This document shows, piece after piece, positions 46,106-59,200 of a stretch of DNA of 64,000 bases (positions within the stretch are counted from its first letter, which is position 1; each line of letters begins with the position of its first letter). The DNA is from Cherax quadricarinatus (lineage: Eukaryota; Arthropoda; Malacostraca; Decapoda; Parastacidae): the NCBI RefSeq assembly GCF_038502225.1, contig NC_091374.1:2245550-2309549 (forward strand), given 5' to 3'. The notes under the pieces are model-generated. The model did not search any database and was not told where the DNA came from. It saw only the letters and a program-made list of their open reading frames with translations. A program made the translations under genes and the position numbers.

Positions 46106-46785
46106 CCTGGGGAGGTTATCCTGGGAAGACTGTTAGGGGAGGTTATCCTGGGGAGGCTGTTAGGAGTGGTTACCCTGGGGAGGGAGGCTGTTAGGAGTGG
46201 TTATCCTGGGGAGGCTGTTAGGAGTGGTTATCCTGGGGAGGCTGTTAGGAGTGGTTATCCTGGGGAGGCTGTTAGGGGAGGTTATCCTGGGGAGGGTGTT
46301 AGGAGTGGTTATCCTGGGGAGGCTGTTAGGAGTGGTTATCCTGGGGAGGCTGTTAGGAGTGGTTATCCTGGGGAGGCTGTTAGGGGAGGTTATCCTGGGG
46401 AGGCTGTTAGGAGTGGTTATCCTGGGGAAGCTGTTAGGGGAGGTTATCCTGGGGAGGCTGTTAGGAGTGGTTATCCTGGGGAGGCTGTTAGGAGTGGTTA
46501 TCCTGGGGAGGCTGTTAGGAGTGGTTATCCTGGGGAGGCTGTTAGGAGTGGTTATCCTGGGGAAGCTGTTAGGGGAGGTTATCCTGGGGAGGCTGTTAGG
46601 GGAGGTTATCCTGGGGAGGCTGTTAGGGGAGGTTATCCTGGGGAGGCTGTTAAGGGTGGTTATCCTGGGGAGGCTTTTACGAGTGGTTATCCTGGGGAGG
46701 CTGTTAGGGAAGGTTATCCTGGGGAGGCTGTTAGGAGTGGTTATCCTGGGGAGGCTGTTAGGAGTGGTTATCCTGGGGAGGCTAG
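46106..46785. repeat. 27-bp array derived from the 14-bp unit
   Basis: About 25 copies of ggagtggttatcctgggg followed by aggctgtta (27 bp, nine codons). It begins where the 14-bp array ends and keeps its tcctggggagg core, so a 14 + 13 dimer has been amplified. Open on both strands (GEAVRSGYP-like on plus) purely from unit length. Confidence 0.96.
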
Positions 46786-46870
46786 TGGGTATTTTCCTAG
46801 AGAGATGAGGGGTACGGGTAGTAACGGCAGCAGTAGCAGAAGCAGCATCACAAGCGCTGAGCATCAATGA

Positions 46871-48312
46871 GTGTGAGGTACCAGGTAGAGTGACGTACCA
46901 GGGACAGTGTCGTACCTGGGTCAGTGAGGTACCAGGGAGGGTGTGAGGTACCAGGGAGAGTGACGTACCAGGGACAGTGTTGTACCAGGGACAGTGAGGT
47001 ACCAGGGAGGGTGTGAGGTACCAGGGAGAGTGAGGTACCAGGGAGAGTGAGGTACCAGGGAGAGTGAGGTACCAGGGAGAGTGAGGTACCAGGGAGTGTG
47101 AGGTACCAGGGAGAGTGAGGTACCAGGGAGAGTGAGGTACCAGGGAGTGTGAGGTACCAGGGAGAGTGAGGTACCAGGGAGAGTGAGGTACCAGGGAGAG
47201 TGAGGTACCAGGGAGAGTGAGGTACCAGGGAGTGTGAGGTACCAGGGAGAGTGAGGTACCAGGGAGAGTGAGGTACCAGGGAGAGTGAGGTACCAGGGAG
47301 TGTGAGGTACCAGGGAGTGTGAGGTACCAGGGAGAGTGAGGTACCAGGGAGAGTGAGGTACCAGGGAGTGTGAGGTACCAGGGAGTGTGAGGTACCAGGG
47401 AGAGTGAGGTACCAGGGAGAGTGAGGTACCAGGGAGAGTGAGGTACCAGGGAGAGTGAGGTACCAGGGAGAGTGAGGTACCAGGGAGTGTGAGGTACCAG
47501 GGAGTGTGAGGTACCAGGGAGTGAGGTACCAGGGAGTGTGAGGTACCAGGGAGAGTGAGGTACCAGGGAGTGTGAGGTACCAGGGAGAGTGAGGTACCAG
47601 GGAGAGTGAGGTACCAGGGAGTGTGAGGTACCAGGGAGAGTGAGGTACCAGGGAGTGTGAGGTACCAGGGAGTGTGAGGTACCAGGGAGTGTGAGGTACC
47701 AGGGAGAGTGAGGTACCAGGGAGAGTGAGGTACCAGGGAGTGTGAGGTACCAGGGAGTGAGGTACCAGGGAGTGTGAGGTACCCGGGAGTGTGAGGTACC
47801 AGGGAGTGTGAGGTTCCAGGGAGTGTGAGGTACCAGGGAGTGTGAGGTACCAGGGAGTGTGAGGTACCAGGGAGTGTGAGGTACCAGGGAGTGTGAGGTA
47901 CCAGGGAGTGTGAGGTACCAGGGAGAGTGAGGTAGCAGGGAGTGTGAGGTACCAGGGAGAGTGAGGTACCAGGGAGTGTGAGGTACCAGGGAGAGTGAGG
48001 TACCAGGGAGTGTGAGGTACCAGGGAGAGTGAGGTACCAGGGAGTGTGAGGTACCAGGGAGAGTGAGGTACCAGGGAGTGTGAGGTACCAGGGAGTGTGA
48101 GGTACCCGGGAGTGTGAGGTACCAGGGAGTGAGGTACCAGGGAGTGTGAGGTACCAGGGAGTGTGAGGTACCAGGGAGAGTGAGGTACCAGGGAGAGTGA
48201 GGTACCAGGGAGTGTGAGGTACCAGGTTGGTACCAGGGAGTGTGAGGTACCAGGGAGGTACCAGGGAGGTACCAGGGAGGTACCAGGAAGGTACCAGGGA
48301 GGTACCAGGAAG
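46871..48312. repeat. 17-bp minisatellite array with 11-bp tail
   Basis: About 80 copies of gtgaggtaccagggaga and its tgt version. Rare units lose four bases or have cccggg in place of caggg. From about 48226 the unit shrinks to 11 bp (aggtaccaggg) for the last seven copies. Each unit carries the palindrome GGTACC. Confidence 0.97.
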
Positions 48313-48401
48313 GTCACAACCTTCAACATTAACGTCAATAAAAATGCTAAAAAATTCTCTTGAAGAATCTTTCCATTACGACGTAAAGTGAAGTTGTCCC
48401 C
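48313..48401. other. Short spacer
   Basis: Low-copy AT-rich sequence; nothing recognised. Confidence 0.4.
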
Positions 48402-48574
48402 CGGCACGCCCCCCCCGGCACGACCCCCCGGCACGCCCCCCGGTACGACCCCCCCGGCACGCCCCCGGCACGCCCTCCCGGCACGCCCCCCGGCACGCCC
48501 TCGACACGCCAGCCCGGCACGCGCCCCCGGCACGCCCCCCGGGCACGCCCCCCGGCACGCCATCCCGGCACGCT
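48402..48574. repeat. C-rich 12-15-bp repeat
   Basis: About 13 units of ccccggcacgcc with variable C-run length. Strongly C-rich on the plus strand and rich in CpG. Confidence 0.93.
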
Positions 48575-51500
48575 CCTCTCATACACTACGCTCCTCTCAT
48601 ACACCACGCTCCTCTCATACACCATGCTCCTCTCATACACTACGCTCCTCTCATACACCACGCTCCTCTCATACACTACGCTCCTCTCATACACCACGCT
48701 CCTCTCATACACCATGCTCCTCTCATACACTACGCTCCTCTCATACACCACGCTTCTTTCATACACCACGCTTCTCTCATACACCACGCTCCTCTCATAC
48801 ACCACGCTTTATCATACACCACGCTCCTCTCATACACCACGCTTCTCACATACACCACGCTCCTCTCATACACCACGCTCCTCATACACCACGCTCCTCT
48901 CATACACCACGCTCGTCTCATACACCACGCTTCTCTCATACACCACGCTCCTCTCATACACCACGCTCGTCTCATACACCACGCTCCTCTCATACACCAC
49001 GCTCCCCTCATACACCACGCTCCTCTCATACACCACGCTCCTCTCATACACCACGCTCCTCTCATACACCACGCTCCTCTCATACACCACGCTCCTCTCA
49101 TACACCATGCTCCTCTCATACACCACGCTCCTCTCATACACCACGCACCTCTCATACACCACGCTTCTCTCATACACCATGCTCCCCTCATACACCATGC
49201 TTCTCTCATACACTACGCTCCTCTCATACACCACGCTTCTCTCATACACTACGCTCCTCTCATACACCACGCTTGTCTCATACACCACGCTCCTCTCATA
49301 CACCACGCTCCCCTCATACACCACGCTCCTCTCATACACCACGCTTGTCTCATACACCACGCTCCTCTCATATACCACGCTCCTCTCATACACCACGCTT
49401 CTCTCATACACCACGCTTCTTATACACCACGCTCCTCTCATATACCACGCTCGTCTCATACACCACGCTTCTCTCATACACCACGCTTCTCTCATACACC
49501 ACGCTGTTCTCATATACCACGCTTCTCTCATACACCACGCTCCTCTCGTACACCACGCTCCTCTCATAGACCACGCTCCTCTCATACACCACGCTCCTCT
49601 CATACACCACGCTCCTCTCATACACCACGCTCCTCTCATACACCACGCTCCTCTCATACACCACGCTCCTCTCATACACCACGCTCCTCTCATACACCAC
49701 GCTCCTCTCATACACCACGCTTCTCTCATACACCACGCTCCTCTCGTACACCACGCTCCTCTCATAGACCACGCTCCTCTCATACACCACTCTCCTCTCA
49801 TACACCACGCTCCTCTCATACACCACGCTGCTCTCATACACCACGCTCCTCTCATACACCACGCTCCTCTCATACACCACGCTCCTCTCATACACCACGC
49901 TCCTCTCATACACCACGCTCCTCTCATACACCACGCTCCTCTCATACACCACGCTCCTCTCATACACCACGCTCCTCTCATACACCACGCTTCTCTCATA
50001 CACCACACTCCTCTCGTACACCACGCTCCTCTCAAAGACCACGCTCCTCTCATACACCACGCTCCTCTCATACACCACGCTCCTCTCATGCACCACGCTG
50101 CTCTCATACACCACGCTCCTCTCATACACCACGCTCCTCTCATACACCACGCTCCTCTCATACACCACGCTCCTCTCATACACCACGCTCCTCTCATACA
50201 CCACGCTCCTCTCATACACCACGCTCCTCTCATACACCACGCTCCTCTCATACACCACGCTCCTCTCATACACCACGCTTCTCTCATACACCACGCTCCT
50301 CTCATACACCACGCTCCTCTCATACACCACGCTCCTCTCATACACCACGCTCCTCTCATAGACCACGCTCCTCTCATACACCACGCTCCTCTCATACACC
50401 ACGCTCCTCTCATACACCACGCTGCTCTCATACACCACGCTCCTCTCATACACCACGCTCCTCTCATACACCACGCTCCTCTCATACACCACGCTCCTCT
50501 CATACACCACGCTCCTCTCATACACCACGCTCCTCTCATACACCACGCTCCTCTCATACACCACGCTCCTCTCATACACCACGCTCCTCTTATACACCAC
50601 GCTCCTCTCATACACCACGCTGCTCTCATACACCACGCTCCTCTCATACACCACGCTGCTCTCATACACCACGCTCCTCTCATACACCACGCTCCTCTCA
50701 TACACCACGCTTCTCTCATACACCACGCTCCTCTCATACACCACGCTCCTCTCATACACCACGCTCCTCTCATACACCACGCTCCTCTCATACACCACGC
50801 TCCTCTCATACACCACGCTCCTCTCATACACCACGCTGCTCTCATACACCACGCTCCTCTCATACACCACGCTCCTCTCATACACCACGCTCCTCTCATA
50901 CACCACGCTCCTCTCATACACCACGCTCCTCTCATACACCACGCTCCTCTCATACACCACGCTGCTCTCATACACCACGCTCCTCTCATACACCACGCTC
51001 CTCTCATACACCACGCTCCTCTCATACACCACGCTCCTCATACACCACGCTCCTCTCATACACCACGCTCCTCTCATACACCACGCTCCTCTCATACACC
51101 ACGCTCCTCTCATACACCACGCTTCTCTCATACACCACGCTCCTCTCATACACCACGCTCCTCTCATACACCACGCTCCTCTCATACACCACGCTCCTCT
51201 CATACACCACGCTCCTCTCATACACCACGCTCCTCTCATACACCACGCTCCTCTTATACACCACGCTCCTCTCATACACCACGCTGCTCTCATACACCAC
51301 GCTCCTCTCATACACCACGCTGCTCTCATACACCACGCTCCTCTCATACACCACGCTCCTCTCATACACCACGCTTCTCTCATACACCACGCTCCTCTCA
51401 TACACCACGCTCCTCTCATACACCACGCTCCTCTCATACACCACGCTCCTCTCATACACCACGCTCCTCTCATACACCACGCTCCTCTCATACACCACGC

Positions 51501-51772
51501 TGCTCTCATACACCACGCTCCTCTCATACACCACGCTCCTCTCATACACCACGCTCCTCTCATACACCACGCTCCTCTCATACACCACGCTCCTCTCATA
51601 CACCACGCTCCTCTCATACACCACGCTGCTCTCATACACCACGCTCCTCTCATACACCACGCTCCTCTCATACACCACGCTCCTCTCATACACCACGCTC
51701 CTCATACACCACGCTCCTCTCATACACCACGCTCCTCTCATACACCACGCTCCTCTCATACACCACGCTTCT
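48575..51772. repeat. Large 18-bp minisatellite array
   Basis: About 178 copies of tcctctcatacaccacgc with ctgctc, cttctc, ctcgtc, catgct and agacca variants. A few units have lost two bases (tcctcatac at about 51033 and 51697), which is why the open frame switches. The period is six codons, so both strands are open for hundreds of codons (SHTPRS, LIHHAP, SYTTLL on plus; WCMRGA, VVYERS on minus), a sign that no frame is selected. A 664-bp block is duplicated in tandem at the right end. Confidence 0.98.
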
Positions 51773-51847
51773 CAGTGTATACACAATTGTATTTGAAACA
51801 ACATGTGAATGTATTGGAAGGTGTAACACAGCAATACTGTGGTAACA
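51773..51847. other. Short spacer between arrays
   Basis: Low-copy sequence; nothing recognised. Confidence 0.4.
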
Positions 51848-53082
51848 CTCAAGCAACACTATAATGTATGAGTGGCAGCAACACTATAATGTATGAGTGG
51901 CAGCAACACTATAATGTATGAGTGGCAGCAACACTATAATGTATGAGTGGCTGCAACACCATAATGTATGAGTGGCTGCAACACTATAATGTATGAGTGG
52001 CAGCAACACTATAATGTATGAGTGGCTGCAACACTATAATGTATGAGTGGCAGCAACACTATAATGTATGAGTGGCAGCAACACCATAATGTATGAGTGG
52101 CAGCAACACTATAATGTATGAGTGGCTGCAACACCATAATGTATGAGTGGCAGCAACACTATAATGTATGAGTGGCAGCAACACTATAATGTATGAGTGG
52201 CAGCAACACTATAATGTATGAGTGGCTGCAACACCATAATGTATGAGTGGCAGCAACACTATAATGTATGAGTGGCAGCAACACTATAATGTATGAGTGG
52301 CAGCAACACTATAATGTATGAGTGGCTGCAACACCATAATGTATGAGTGGCTGCAACACTATAATGTATGAGTGGCAGCAACACTATAATGTATGAGTGG
52401 CTGCAACACTATAATGTATGAGTGGCAGCAACACTATAATGTATGAGTGGCAGCAACACTATAATGTATGAGTGGCAACAACACTATAATGTATGAGTGG
52501 CAGCAACACTATAATGTATGAGTGGCAGCAACACTATAATGTATGAGTGGCAGCAACACTATAATGTATGAGTGGCTGCAACACCATAATGTATGAGTGG
52601 CTGCAACACTATAATGTATGAGTGGCAGCAACACTATAATGTATGAGTGGCTGCAACACTATAATGTATGAGTGGCAGCAACACTATAATGTATGAGTGG
52701 CAGCAACACTATAATGTATGAGTGGCAACAACACTATAATGTATGAGTGACAGCAACACTATAATGTATGAGTGGCAGCAACACTATAATGTATGAGTGG
52801 CTGCAACACTATAATGTATGAGTGGCAACAACACTATAATGTATGAGTGACAGCAACACTATAATGTATGAGTGACAGCAACACTATAATGTATGAGTGG
52901 CTGCAACACTATAATGTATGAGTGGCAGCAACACTATAATGTATGAGTGGCAGCAACACTATAATGTATGAGTGGCAGCAACACTATAATGTATGAGTGG
53001 CAGCAACACTATAATGTATGAGTGGCAGCAACACTATAATGTATGAGTGGCAGCAACACTATAATGTATGAGTGGCAGCAAC
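51848..53082. repeat. 25-bp minisatellite array
   Basis: About 49 copies of caacactataatgtatgag followed by tggcag. Variants are tggctg, tgacag, tggcaa and accataa. Copies are otherwise identical and all exactly 25 bp. Confidence 0.98.
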
Positions 53083-53204
53083 ACTGGTAGAATGAAACAA
53101 TCAGAAGACCTGATTTACATTCAGAATGCAAAACAATATCGCTCAGGTAATTTATTCAATTAAAAGGCCAAGATATTTAATGAAGGATATGTATTTGATG
53201 TAGA
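53083..53204. other. Short spacer
   Basis: About 120 bp of low-copy AT-rich sequence separating two 25-bp arrays; nothing recognised. Confidence 0.5.
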
Positions 53205-56200
53205 TGTTGTGGCAGTGTTGTTGTAGAGAAGTTGTGGCAGTGTTGTTGTAGAGAGGTTGTGGCAGTGTTTTTGTAGAGAGGTTGTGGCAGTGTTGTTGTA
53301 GAGAGGTTGTGGCAGTGTTGTTGTAGAGAGGTTGTGGCAAGTGTTGTTGTAGAGAGGTTGTGGCAGTGTTGTTGTAGAGAGGTTGTGGCAGTGTTGTTGT
53401 AGAGAGGTTGTGGCAGTGTTGTTGTAGAGAGGTTGTGGCAAGTGTTGTTGTAGAGAGGTTGTGGCAGTGTTGTAGAGAGGTTGTGGCAGTGTTGTTGTAG
53501 AGAGGTTGTGGCAGTGTTGTTGTAGAGAGGTTGTGGCAGTGTTGTTGTAGAGAGGTTGTGGCAGTGTTGTTGTAGAGAGGTTGTGGCAGTGTTGTTGTAG
53601 AGAGGTTGTGGCAGTGTTGTTGTAGAGAGGTTGTGGCAGTGTTGTTGTAGAGAGGTTGTGGCAGTGTTGTTGTAGAGAGGTTGTGGCAGTGTTGTTGTAG
53701 AGAGGTTGTGGCAGTGTTGTTGTAGAGAGGTTGTGGCAGTGTTGTTGTAGAGAGGTTGTGGCAGTGTTGTTGTAGAGAGGTTGTGGCAGTGTTGTTGTAG
53801 AGAGGTTGTGGCAGTGTTGTTGTAGAGAGGTTGTGGCAGTGTTGTTGTAGAGAGGTTGTGGCAGTGTTGTTGTAGAGAGGTTGTGGCAGTGTTGTTGTAG
53901 AGAGGTTGTGGCAGTGTTGTTGTAGAGAGGTTGTGGCAGTGTTGTTGTAGAGAGGTTGTGGCAGTGTTGTTGTAGAGAGGTTGTGGCAGTGTTGTTGTAG
54001 AGAGGTTGTGGCAGTGTTGTTGTAGAGAGGTTGTGGCAGTGTTGTTGTAGAGAGGTTGTGGCAGTGCTGTTGTAGAGAGGTTGTGGCAGTGTTGTTGCAG
54101 GGAGGTTGTGGCAATGTTGTTGTAGAGAGGTTGTGGCAGTGTTGTTGTAGAGAGGTTGTGGCAGTGTTGTTGTAGAGAGGTTGTGGCAGTGTTGATGTAG
54201 AGAGGTTGTGGCAGTGTTGTTGTAGAGAGGTTGTGGCAGTGTTGTTGTAGAGAGGTTGTGGCAGTGTTGTTGTAGAGAGGTTGTGGCAGTGTTGTTGTAG
54301 AGAGGTTGTGGCAGTGTTGTTGTAGAGAGGTTGTGGCAGTGTTGTTGTAGAGAGGTTGTGGCAGTGTTGTTGTAGAGAGGTTGTGGCAGTGTTGTAGAGA
54401 GGTTGTGACAGTGTTGTTGTAGAGAGGTTGTGGCAGTGTTGTAGAGAGGTTGTGGCAGTGTTGTTGTAGAGAGGTTGTGGCAAGTGTTGTTGTAGAGAGG
54501 TTGTGGCAGTGTTGTTGTAGAGAGGTTGTGGCAGTGTTGTTGTAGAGAGGTTGTGGCAGTGTTGTTGTAGAGAGGTTGTGGCAGTGTTGTTGTAGAGAGG
54601 TTGTGGCAGTGTTGTTGTAGAGAGGTTGTGGCAGTGTTGTTGTAGAGAGGTTGTGGCAGTGTTGTTGTAGAGAGGTTGTGGCAGTGTTGTTGTAGAGAGG
54701 TTGTGGCAGTGTTGTTGTAGAGGTTGTGGCAGTGTTGTTGTAGAGAGGTTGTGGCAGTGTTGTTGTAGAGAGGTTGTGGCAGTGTTGTTGTAGAGAGGTT
54801 GTGGCAGTGTTGTTGTAGAGAGGTTGTGGCAGTGTTGTTGTAGAGAGGTTGTGGCAGTGTTGTTGTAGAGAGGTTGTGGCAGTGTTGTTGTAGAGAGGTT
54901 GTGGCAGTGTTGTTGTAGAGAGGTTGTGGCAGTGTTGTTGTAGAGAGGTTGTGGCAGTGTTGTTGTAGAGAGGTTGTGGCAGTGTTGTTGTAGAGAGGTT
55001 GTGGCAGTGTTGTTGTAGAGAGGTTGTGGCACTGTTGTTGTAGAGAGGTTGTGGCAGTGTTGTAGAGAGGTTGTGGCAGTGTTGTTGTAGAGGTTGTGGC
55101 AGTGTTGTTGTAGAGAGGTTGTGGCAGTGTTGTTGTAGAGAGGTTGTGGCAGTGTTGTTGTAGAGAGGTTGTGGCAGTGTTGTTGTAGAGAGGTTGTGGC
55201 AGTGTTGTTGTAGAGAGGTTGTGGCAGTGTTGTTGTAGAGAGGTTGTGGCAAGTGTTGTTGTAGAGAGGTTGTGGCAGTGTTGTTGTAGAGAGGTTGTGG
55301 CAGTGTTGTTGTAGAGAGGTTGTGGCAGTGTTGTTGTAGAGAGGTTGTGGCAGTGTTGTTGTAGAGAGGTTGTGGCAGTGTTGTTGTAGAGAGGTTGTGG
55401 CAGTGTTGTTGTAGAGAGGTTGTGGCAGTGTTGTTGTAGAGAGGTTGTGGCAGTGTTGTTGTAGAGAGGTTGTGGCAGTGTTGTTGTAGAGAGGTTGTGG
55501 CAGTGTTGTTGTAGAGAGGTTGTGGCAGTGTTGTTGTAGAGAGGTTGTGGCAGTGTTGTTGTAGAGAGGTTGTGGCAGTGTTGTTGTAGAGAAGTTGTGG
55601 CAGTGTTGTTGTAGAGAGGTTGTGGCAGTGTTGTTGTAGAGAAGTTGTGGCAGTGTTGTTGTAGAGAGGTTGTGGCAGTGTTGTTGTAGAGAGGTTGTGG
55701 CAGTGTTGTTGTAGAGAGGTTGTGGCAGAGAGAGGTTGTGGCAGTGTTGTTGTAGAGAGGTTGTGGCAGTGTTGGTGTAGTGTTGTTGTAGAGAGGTTGT
55801 GGCAGTGTTGTTGTAGAGAGGTTGTGGCAGTGTTGTTGTAGAGAGGTTGTGGCAGTGTTGTTGTAGAGAGGTTGTGGCAGTGTTGTTGTAGAGAGGTTGT
55901 GGCAGTGTTGTTGTAGAGAGGTTGTGGCAGTGTTGTTGTAGAGAGGTTGTGGCAGTGTTGTTGTAGAGAGGTTGTGGCAGTGTTGTTGTAGAGAGGTTGT
56001 GGCAGTGTTGTTGTAGAGAGGTTGTGGCAGTGTTGTTGTAGAGAGGTTGTGGCAGTGTTGTTGTAGAGAGGTTGTGGCAGTGTTGTTGTAGAGAGGTTGT
56101 GGCAGTGTTGTTGTAGAGAGGTTGTGGCAGTGTTGTTGTAGAGAGGTTGTGGCAGTGTTGTTGTAGAGAGGTTGTGGCAGTGTTGTTGTAGAGAGGTTGT

Positions 56201-59200
56201 GGCAGTGTTGTTGTAGAGAGGTTGTGGCAGTGTTGTTGTAGAGAGGTTGTGGCAGTGTTGTTGTAGAGAGGTTGTGGCAGTGTTGTTGTAGAGAGGTTGT
56301 GGCAGTGTTGTTGTAGAGAGGTTGTGGCAGTGTTGTTGTAGAGAGGTTGTGGCAGTGTTGTTGTAGAGAGGTTGTGGCAGTGTTGTTGTAGAGAGGTTGT
56401 GGCAGTGTTGTTGTAGAGAGGTTGTGGCAGTGTTGTTGTAGAGAGGTTGTGGCAGTGTTGTTGAGAGGTTGTGGCAGTGTTGTTGTAGAGAGGTTGTGGC
56501 AGTGTTGTTGTAGAGAGGTTGTGGCAGTGTTGTTGTAGAGAGGTTGTGGCAGTGTTGTTGTAGAGAGGTTGTGGCAGTGTTGTTGTAGAGAGGTTGTGGC
56601 AGTGTTGTTGTAGAGAGGTTGTGGCAGTGTTGTTGTAGAGAGGTTGTGGCAGTGTTGTTGTAGAGAGGTTGTGGCAGTGTTGTTGTAGAGAGGTTGTGGC
56701 AGTGTTGTTGTAGTGTTGTTGTAGATGTTGTGGCAGTGTTGTTGTAGAGAAGTTGTGGCAGTGTTGTTGTAGAGAGGTTGTGGCAGTGTTGTTGTAGAGA
56801 AGTTGTGGCAGTGTTGTTGTAGAGAGGTTGTGGCAGTGTTGTTTGTAGAGAGGTTGTGGCAGTGTTGTTGTAGAGAGGTTGTGGCAGTGTTGTTGTAGAG
56901 AGGTTGTGGCAGTGTTGTTGTAGAGAGGTTGTGGCAGTGTTGTTGTAGAGAGGTTGTGGCAGTGTTGTTGTAGAGAGGTTGTGGCAGTGTTGTTGTAGAG
57001 AGGTTGTGGCAGTGTTGTTGTAGAGAGGTTGTGGCAGTGTTGTTGTAGAGAGGTTGTGGCAAGTGTTGTTGTAGAGAGGTTGTGGCAGTGTTGTTGTAGA
57101 GAGGTTGTGGCAGTGTTGTTGTAGAGAGGTTGTGGCAGTGTTGTTGTAGAGAGGTTGTGGCAGTGTTGTTGTAGAGAGGTTGTGGCAGTGTTGTTGTAGA
57201 GAGGTTGTGGCAGTGTTGTTGTAGAGAGGTTGTGGCAGTGTTGTTGTAGAGAGGTTGTGGCAGTGTTGTTGTAGAGAGGTTGTGGCAGTGTTGTTGTAGT
57301 GTTGTTGTTGTAGAGAGGTTGTGGCAGTGTTGTTGTAGAGAGGTTGTGGCAGTGTTGTTGTAGAGAGGTTGTGGCAGTGTTGTTGTAGAGAGGTTGTGGC
57401 AGTGTTGTTGTAGAGAGGTTGTGGCAGTGTTGTTGTAGAGAGGTTGTGGCAGTGTTGTTGTAGAGAGGTTGTGGCAGTGTTGTTGTAGAGAGGTTGTGGC
57501 AGTGTTGTTGTAGAGAGGTTGTGGCAGTGTTGTTGTAGAGAGGTTGTGGCAGTGTTGTTGTAGAGAGGTTGTGGCAGTGTTGTTGTAGAGAGGTTGTGGC
57601 AGTGTTGTTGTAGAGAGGTTGTGGCAGTGTTGTTGTAGAGAGGTTGTGGCAGTGTTGTTGTAGAGTGGTTGTGGAAGTGTTGTTGTAGAGTGGTTGTGGC
57701 CGTGTTGTTGTAGAGAGTTGGTTGCTGTGTTGTTGTAGAGAGTTTGTTGCAGTGTTGTTGTAGAGAGGTTGTGGCAGTGTTGTTGTAGAGAGGTTGTGGC
57801 AGTGTTGTTGTAGAGAGGTTGTGGCAGTGTTGTTGTAGAGAGGTTGTGGCAGTGTTGTTGTAGAGAGGTTGTGGCAGTGTTGTTGTAGAGAGGTTGTGGC
57901 AGTGTTGTTGTAGAGAGGTTGTGGCAGTGTTTTTGTAGAGAGGTTGAGTATTGTTGTAGAGAGGTTGTGGCAGTGTTGTTGTAGAGAGGTTGTGGCAAGT
58001 GTTGTTGTAGAGAGGTTGTGGCAGTGTTGTTGTAGAGAGGTTGTGGCAAGTGTTGTTGTAGAGAGGTTGTGGCAGTGTTGTTGTAGAGAGGTTGTGGCAG
58101 TGTTGTTGTAGAGAGGTTGTGGCAGTGTTGTTGTAGAGAGGTTGTGGCAGTGTTGTTGTAGAGAGGTTGTGGCAGTGTTGTTGTAGAGAGGTTGTGGCAG
58201 TGTTGTTGTAGAGAGGTTGTGGCAGTGTTGTTGTAGAGAGGTTGTGGCAGTGTTGTTGTAGAGAGGTTGTGGCAGTGTTGTTGTAGAGAGGTTGTGGCAG
58301 TGTTGTAGAGAGGTTGTGGCAGTGTTGTTGTAGAGAGGTTGTGGCAGTGTTGTTGTAGAGAGGTTGTGGCAGTGTTGTTGTAGAGAGGTTGTGGCAGTGT
58401 TGTTGTAGAGAGGTTGTGGCAGTGTTGTTGTTGAGAGGTTGTGGCAGTGTTGTAGAGAGGTTGTGGCAGTGTTGTTGTAGAGGGGTTGTGGCAGTATTGT
58501 TGTTGAGAGGTTGTGGCAGTGTTGTTGTAAAGAGGTTGTGACAGTGTTGTTGTAGAGAGGTTGTGGCAGTGTTGTTGTAGAGAGGTTGTGGCAGTGTTGT
58601 TGTAGAGAGGTTGTGGCAGTGTTGTTGTAGAGAGGTTGTGGCAAGTGTTGTTGTAGAGAGGTTGTGGCAGTGTTGTTGTAGAGAGGTTGTGGCAGTGTTG
58701 TTGTAGAGAGGTTGTGGCAAGTGTTGTTGTAGAGAGGTTGTGGCAGTGTTGTTGTAGAGAGGTTGTGGCAGTGTTGTTGTAGAGAGGTTGTGGCAGTGTT
58801 GTAGAGAGGTTGTGGCAGTGTTGTAGAGAGGTTGTGGCAGTGTTGTAGAGAGGTTGTGGCAAGTGTTGTTGTAGAGAGGTTGTGGCAGTGTTGTTGTAGA
58901 GAGGTTGTGGCAGTGTTGTAGAGAGGTTGTGGCAGTGTTGTTGTAGAGAGGTTGTGGCAGTGTTGTTGTAGAGAGGTTGTGACAGTGTTGTTGTAGAGAG
59001 GTTGTGGCAGTGTTGTAGAGAGGTTGTGACAGTGTTGTTGTAGAGAGGTTGTGGCAGTGTTGTTGTAGAGAGGTTGTGGCAGTGTTGTTGTAGAGAGGTT
59101 GTGACAGTGTTGTTGTAGAGAGGTTGTGGCAGTGTTGTTGTAGAGAGGTTGTGGCAGTGTTGTTGTAGAGAGGTTGTGGCAGTGTTGTTGTAGAGAGGTT

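Noticed and set aside
46106..46785. Telomere-like ttagg words
   Set aside because: They lie inside a 27-bp unit and are not tandem TTAGG repeats.
48388..51845. Frames of 390-1070 codons (HTPRSS, LIHHAP, WCMRGA, VVYERS)
   Set aside because: By-product of the 18-bp array; open on both strands.
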